Source: Acidithiobacillus ferruginosus (GTDB lineage Bacteria; Pseudomonadota; Gammaproteobacteria; Acidithiobacillales; Acidithiobacillaceae). Taken from it: a stretch of DNA of 10,659 nt. The stretch spans positions 1-10,659 of the forward strand of contig NZ_JABBDR010000068.1 in assembly GCF_018854495.1 (NCBI RefSeq), read 5' to 3'. The position numbers were made by a program, and so were the translations under genes. This document shows, one piece after another, positions 6,132 through 10,659 of this stretch (positions within the stretch are counted from its first letter, which is position 1; the number at the start of each line of letters is the position of its first letter). Under the pieces are notes generated by a model. That model did not search any database and was not told the origin of the DNA. It worked only from the letters and a program-made list of their open reading frames with translations.

Positions 6132-6171
6132 GGGTGGAGATTTGCTATCGTTTTTGCACGGAGAACTCTGC

Positions 6172-6948
6172 ATGCTCAGCACTCAGTCTCACGGCAGTAT
6201 CAGTCACGCCGCCACCAGGAAAGAGCGCTCATTGCGACTCTATCTGGCGCGTCACCAGGATGAGGTAGAAGCGGCGCAGCGCCTGCGCTATGACGTGTTC
6301 AGCGCCGAGTATGGCGCGCAGCTCAGCGGTCGTCCCGGGCTGGACCAGGATGAATACGATCCATTTTGTGAGCATCTGATCGTCGAAGATGAGGTCCGTC
6401 AGGAGGTGGTTGGTACCTATCGGCTCTTTCTTCCCGAGAAGGTCGCCCGGGTGGGCCGCTATTATGCCGAGACCGAGTTTGATCTCTCCCGTCTGCTGAC
6501 CCTGAATGCGCGGATTATGGAGTTGGGACGATCCTGCGTACATCCCGGATACCGTCAGGGCGCGGTGATCGCGCTGCTCTGGTCGGGACTCGCCGAGGCA
6601 ATGACGATGTGGCAGATTGATTACCTCATGGGATGCGCCAGTGTTCATAGCACGGATGGTCAGGCGGTCGGTGCCCTGTATCAGAGTCTCGGCAGCCACC
6701 TTACGCCGCTGGAACAACGCGTATTCCCCTTGCGTGCCCTACCCCATTTTGACGCGCAGGCGCAGGTGGAACCGGCGCCACTGCCGGCCTTGCTCAAGGG
6801 GTATTTGAGGGCGGGGGTGCGCCTCGGTGGTGAGCCCTTCTGGGATCCGCAATTTCATTGCGCGGATTTTTTCGTCTGGTGCGAGTCGACGCTGATCTCC
6901 CCACGCTACCAGCAGCGCTTCCTGGAACCGGTGGATGCGCGTAAATGA
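6172..6948 (+). CDS. olsB: Ornithine N-acyltransferase-like protein, OlsB (GNAT fold)
   Basis: A 258-residue acyltransferase expected to transfer a 3-hydroxyacyl chain from acyl-ACP to the alpha-amino group of ornithine, making lyso-ornithine lipid at the inner membrane. The Acetyltransf_5/autoinducer-synthase-like core is visible: LRYDVFSAEYGA (38-49), DEYDPFCEHLIVED (60-73), VVGTYRLFLPE (79-89), a YYAETEFDLS segment, and ELGRSCVHPGYR (117-128), the OlsB signature. The ATG at 6172 is chosen because GGAGA at 6160-6164 lies 7 bases upstream. The upstream ATG at 6130 has no ribosome site and overlaps the predicted -10. The stop overlaps the start of olsA (ATGA), so both products are made together. 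A candidate Pho box lies upstream. The acceptor could be another amino acid (glycine, glutamine, lysine), since related N-acyl amino-acid synthases look alike; ornithine is favoured by the partner gene. Confidence 0.82.
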   Translation: MLSTQSHGSISHAATRKERSLRLYLARHQDEVEAAQRLRYDVFSAEYGAQLSGRPGLDQDEYDPFCEHLIVEDEVRQEVVGTYRLFLPEKVARVGRYYAETEFDLSRLLTLNARIMELGRSCVHPGYRQGAVIALLWSGLAEAMTMWQIDYLMGCASVHSTDGQAVGALYQSLGSHLTPLEQRVFPLRALPHFDAQAQVEPAPLPALLKGYLRAGVRLGGEPFWDPQFHCADFFVWCESTLISPRYQQRFLEPVDARK

Positions 6949-7850
6949 TGCGTCGTAAAAAGCCTGCCCCGGTATTGGTGCCATACCCGGGGCGGCGCTG
7001 GCGTCGTTCGCGGCCCAAGGCTGTGCGGCGCATCTGGCGGCTGCCGGTGCTGGTATTTTATCTGCTTCTGGCCTTTCCGTTGGCGGTGTGGACCTGCGCC
7101 CGAAAGCCCGCACCGGATGCCGGTAGCTATCGGGCTTTTGCTTGGTGGAGTCGGCAGGCCCTGCGCATTTTTGGGATTCATCTGCGCGTGGATGGGGTCA
7201 TCCCGGAAGCGCCGGTGCTAGTCGCCGCCAACCACGTTTCCTACCTCGACATTCTTGCGCTGGCGACCTTGATTCCCAGCCGTTTCGTAGCGAAGAAGGA
7301 AATGCGCGCATGGCCCTTTTTCGGGATTATGGGTGCGTGGTTGGGGACGCTTTTTATCGATCGCAGCGATGCCCGCGCCAGCCAGCGCATCCTGCGTCAG
7401 GCGGGTGAGATTCTGGCAGCCGGTACCAGCGTGATCATCTTTCCGGAGGGGACCACCAGCGACGGCAGGGAAGTCGGCGAGTTTTTTGCAGCGCCTTTTG
7501 AGGCCGCCTGCTGGGCAGGGACGCCCACCATACCGGTTGCACTGCGTTATGAAGACGTACTCCGTCCCGGCCAGCCGGACGCACTTTGCCCCTTTGTCGG
7601 TGACGACAGCTTATTTGGCCACCTCTGGCGACTAGCGGCGGCCGCACCCCTGACGCTGCGGCTGGAATTCCTGCCCGCATTGGCCCCCGGACTGGGGCGC
7701 CGCGAGTTGGCGACGGCCGCCCGGCAGTCCGTCACCGAGGCCCTGCAGCGGATGGAACAGGGGGCGTCTATCACTTATCTGCGCGACCCGCGCCGTCACT
7801 CCCTACGGGATGCCTGGGTGGCGTGGCGGCGGCGGGGACATGGTGGATGA
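6945..7850 (+). CDS. olsA: Lyso-ornithine lipid O-acyltransferase-like protein, OlsA (PlsC family)
   Basis: A 301-residue membrane-associated acyltransferase that would esterify the 3-hydroxyl of lyso-ornithine lipid with a second fatty acid. PlsC motifs are in order: NHVSYLD (96-102, catalytic His97 and Asp102), FIDRSD (137-142), FPEGTTSDG (166-174) and a PVAL block. Before them lie a very basic N-terminus (many Arg/Lys, residues 3-32) and one hydrophobic segment (LPVLVFYLLLAFPLAV, 33-48) that probably anchors it in the inner membrane. The first ATG at 6945 gives ATGA with the olsB stop, and a second in-frame ATG follows at once (6948); translation is presumably coupled. The family overlaps with 1-acylglycerol-3-phosphate acyltransferases and with HdtS-type proteins reported to affect acyl-homoserine lactones. 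Linkage to olsB is the reason for preferring OlsA. Confidence 0.82.
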   Translation: MMRRKKPAPVLVPYPGRRWRRSRPKAVRRIWRLPVLVFYLLLAFPLAVWTCARKPAPDAGSYRAFAWWSRQALRIFGIHLRVDGVIPEAPVLVAANHVSYLDILALATLIPSRFVAKKEMRAWPFFGIMGAWLGTLFIDRSDARASQRILRQAGEILAAGTSVIIFPEGTTSDGREVGEFFAAPFEAACWAGTPTIPVALRYEDVLRPGQPDALCPFVGDDSLFGHLWRLAAAAPLTLRLEFLPALAPGLGRRELATAARQSVTEALQRMEQGASITYLRDPRRHSLRDAWVAWRRRGHGG

Positions 7851-7869
7851 GGAGATATCTACAGGAGAA

Positions 7870-8934
7870 CTAGGCGGTCTTCGGCCGCCAGCTGTGCACG
7901 CTTTCGACAAGAATGGCAACATGTTCAACGGGGGTCTGCGGAGTGATGCCGTGGCCGAGGTTGAAGATATGACCAGTCCCTGATCCGTGACTTTCCAGAA
8001 TGCGCGTCGCTTCCCGGACAATCCCTTCGGGGCTGCCGTAGAGGGCGATGGGGTCCATGTTACCCTGTAGCGCAACGCTGTTACCCAGACGCTGGCGGGC
8101 GTCGCCCAATTCCGTCGTCCAATCGAGGCCAAGTGCATCGGCGCCGCTCGCGGCCATGGCCTCGAGCCAGTTGCCTCCGCCTTTGGTGAAGAGTATGACC
8201 GGCACTCGGCGGCCTTCGGCTTCGCGCTGCAAAGCGGCGACGATCTCGCTCATATAGGCGAGGGAGAACTCCGCATATGCAGGGGTACTGAGGCTGCCGC
8301 CCCAGGTATCAAAAATCATGACCGCCTGGGCGCCCGCGGCAATCTGAGCATTGAGGTAGCTGGTCACCGACTGCGCCAGGTGGCGCAGCAGCCGGTGCAG
8401 CAGCGCCGGATCGCTGTACAGCAGCCCTTTGATGTGGATGAAATCGCGGCTGCCGCGCCCTTCGATCATATAGCAGGCGAGGGTCCACGGACTGCCTGCA
8501 AAACCGATGAGGGGCACACGTCCGTCGATCTCACGGCGGATGAGCCGCACGGCGTCCATCACAAAGCGCAACTCCGTTTCCGGGTCGGGCTGGCTGAGTG
8601 CGGAGATGTCGGCAGCGCTGCGCAAGGGGCGCGCAAAAACCGGACCTTCCCCTTCCTGAAATTCCAGCCCGAGTCCCATGACATAGGGGATGGTCAGAAT
8701 ATCCGAAAAAAGGATGGCGGCATCCAGGGGGAAGCGGTCGATGGGCTGTAAAGTAACCTCGCAGGCCAGTTCCGGCGTGGTGCAGAGGCTGAGAAAATCG
8801 CCGGCACGGGCGCGGGTGGCGCGGTACTCGGGCAGGTACCGCCCGGCCTGACGCATCAGCCAGACGGGTACGTGATCCACCGGCTGACGCAGGCAGGCGC
8901 GCAGGAAATGGTCATTCTGCAGGGTGGCGGACAC
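7870..8934 (-). CDS. hemE: Uroporphyrinogen decarboxylase
   Basis: A 354-residue cytoplasmic enzyme that removes four carboxyl groups from uroporphyrinogen III to give coproporphyrinogen III in heme synthesis; E. coli HemE is the same length. Both family signatures are intact: [16 protein letters not shown] (23-38) with the substrate-binding arginines, and [16 protein letters not shown] (144-159). The catalytic aspartate is Asp78 in LFSDIL. FDTWGG and the C-terminal [15 protein letters not shown] block are also present. The start is GTG at 8934, only 3 bp after the gltD stop, with a run of G's in the gltD end as the likely ribosome site. The gene therefore sits third in the gltB-gltD-hemE operon. 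It is convergent with olsA, with 19 bp between stops. Nothing is missing or unusual in the protein. Confidence 0.97.
   Translation of the reverse strand: MSATLQNDHFLRACLRQPVDHVPVWLMRQAGRYLPEYRATRARAGDFLSLCTTPELACEVTLQPIDRFPLDAAILFSDILTIPYVMGLGLEFQEGEGPVFARPLRSAADISALSQPDPETELRFVMDAVRLIRREIDGRVPLIGFAGSPWTLACYMIEGRGSRDFIHIKGLLYSDPALLHRLLRHLAQSVTSYLNAQIAAGAQAVMIFDTWGGSLSTPAYAEFSLAYMSEIVAALQREAEGRRVPVILFTKGGGNWLEAMAASGADALGLDWTTELGDARQRLGNSVALQGNMDPIALYGSPEGIVREATRILESHGSGTGHIFNLGHGITPQTPVEHVAILVESVHSWRPKTA
7873..7889. other. Weak stem-loop between convergent olsA and hemE
   Basis: GGCGGTC and GGCCGCC can pair as a 7-bp stem (one G-U) around a TTC loop, in the last codons of hemE and 22 bp past the olsA stop. 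No T-run follows on the plus strand and only a scattered one on the minus strand. Only 19 bp separate the two convergent stops, so this is the best local terminator candidate, but a weak one. Confidence 0.25.
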
Positions 8935-8937
8935 CGC

Positions 8938-10344
<1,407 letters not shown>

Positions 10345-10358
10345 TCAGGGTGACGCGG

Positions 10359-10659
10359 TCAGCTCGCTTCTTCGAGCAGGACATCCAGTTTGGCGGCCTT
10401 GGGCACCACCAGCCAGACATCGCGGATAAAGTGGGTCCAGTCCTTGAGCAGCCCTGCGGCATAACCGCTGCCGGTGGCGGCCACATGGGCCTCGATATGG
10501 CGCCGCAGGAGGGCCTCGTAGCCGCGCGTGGATTCGGTTTCGATCCCGTGATAATTCACCAGTTCACCATTCACTTGATCAGGGAACTGGCGGGCCGGAT
10601 CGCGGACGAAGGCGAGGCCACCGGTCATGCCCGCCCCGAAATTCACGCCGACCGTGCCG
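10359..10659 (-). CDS. gltB: Glutamate synthase large subunit, C-terminal fragment (gene continues beyond window)
   Basis: The last 99 residues of GltB, the alpha subunit carrying the glutaminase, FMN and [3Fe-4S] domains. What is visible is the end of the C-terminal GXGXG beta-helix domain: GTVGVNFGAGMTGGLAFV, matching the family's 'G.VG.NFGAGMTGG.A(Y/F)V', then a tail with ELVNY, RGYEALLRRHIEAHVAATGS, LLKDWTHFIRDVWLVVPK and a terminal KLDVLLEEAS, equivalent to the end of E. coli GltB. The frame is open to the right edge, so this is a window truncation, not a pseudogene; a GTG inside it is not the start. It is followed by gltD after 23 bp on the same strand. Confidence 0.95.
   Translation of the reverse strand, partial: GTVGVNFGAGMTGGLAFVRDPARQFPDQVNGELVNYHGIETESTRGYEALLRRHIEAHVAATGSGYAAGLLKDWTHFIRDVWLVVPKAAKLDVLLEEAS

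Larger units (their letters stand above)
5824..6171. promoter_or_regulatory. 348-bp divergent intergenic region
   Basis: This is the only long gene-free stretch of the window, lying between the minus-strand BFD operon and the plus-strand olsBA genes. It holds the BFD ribosome site near 5832-5840, an extended -10-like element at 5964-5972, a stem-loop at 5979-6001, a Pho-box-like array at 6076-6115 with a -10 at 6126-6131, and the olsB ribosome site at 6160-6164. On the minus strand the best promoter guess is TTGCAC/TACTGT with a 17-bp spacer (about 5868-5896), matching consensus at only 3 of 6 bases in each box. I do not annotate it as a promoter. No tRNA, riboswitch or mobile-element end is recognisable. 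Confidence 0.7.

Noticed and set aside
6130..6171. 14-codon N-terminal extension of OlsB from the ATG at 6130
   Set aside because: No ribosome-binding site precedes it and the ATG overlaps the likely -10 (6126-6131); the ATG at 6172 has GGAGA at good distance.
6945..7850. Calling the PlsC-family gene an HdtS-type acyl-homoserine-lactone synthase
   Set aside because: The motifs fit any PlsC member; the ATGA coupling to an OlsB-type GNAT gene points to ornithine-lipid synthesis rather than quorum signalling.
7851..7869. Two AGGAGA motifs in the olsA-hemE gap as a hidden small gene
   Set aside because: No start codon follows either motif at a usable distance on the plus strand, and the gap between the two convergent stops is only 19 bp.

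Overview
This 10.7 kb window is ordinary bacterial chromosome: GC-rich, densely packed, and with no transposase, integrase, phage gene, CRISPR array, tRNA or rRNA that I can see. The gene content suggests a Gram-negative proteobacterium. It holds a two-gene ornithine-lipid locus (olsB-olsA), a glutamate synthase/heme operon (gltB-gltD-hemE), a biosynthetic threonine deaminase and a group III truncated hemoglobin. My best guess is an Acidithiobacillus-type acidophile, partly because ornithine lipids were classically described in Thiobacillus (now Acidithiobacillus) thiooxidans. That is inference, not proof.

Layout, left to right. (1) 1-2758, plus strand: the C-terminal part of an APC-family amino-acid permease, a DadA-like FAD-dependent amino-acid oxidoreductase and a group III truncated hemoglobin. 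They look like an amino-acid uptake and oxidation operon with a globin added. (2) 2755-5823, minus strand, in transcription order: a BFD-like [2Fe-2S] mini-ferredoxin, a YheT-type alpha/beta hydrolase, a stand-alone ModE-type DNA-binding domain, and threonine deaminase IlvA. All three junctions in this operon are 4-nt stop/start overlaps, and they use three different start codons (TTG, ATG, GTG). The operon ends by sharing a TTAA with the stop of the convergent globin gene. (3) 5824-6171: a 348-bp divergent intergenic region, the only long non-coding stretch. It contains a Pho-box-like array with a correctly spaced -10, plus a 7-bp stem-loop next to an extended -10-like sequence. (4) 6172-7850, plus strand: olsB and olsA, overlapping by ATGA; together they should make ornithine-type lipids. 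(5) 7870-10659, minus strand: gltB (3' end only), gltD and hemE, tightly spaced. They link glutamate synthesis to tetrapyrrole synthesis, for which glutamate is the precursor in bacteria using the C5 pathway.

The most interesting signal is regulatory. Upstream of olsBA, heptamers resembling the PhoB half-site repeat at 11-bp intervals, and the last one sits 10 bp before CATAAT, a PhoB-type promoter geometry. This would make phosphate limitation the trigger for replacing phospholipids with phosphorus-free ornithine lipids. No wholly unknown multi-gene system is evident. The BFD-yheT-modE-ilvA grouping and the permease-oxidase-globin grouping are the less expected gene associations.
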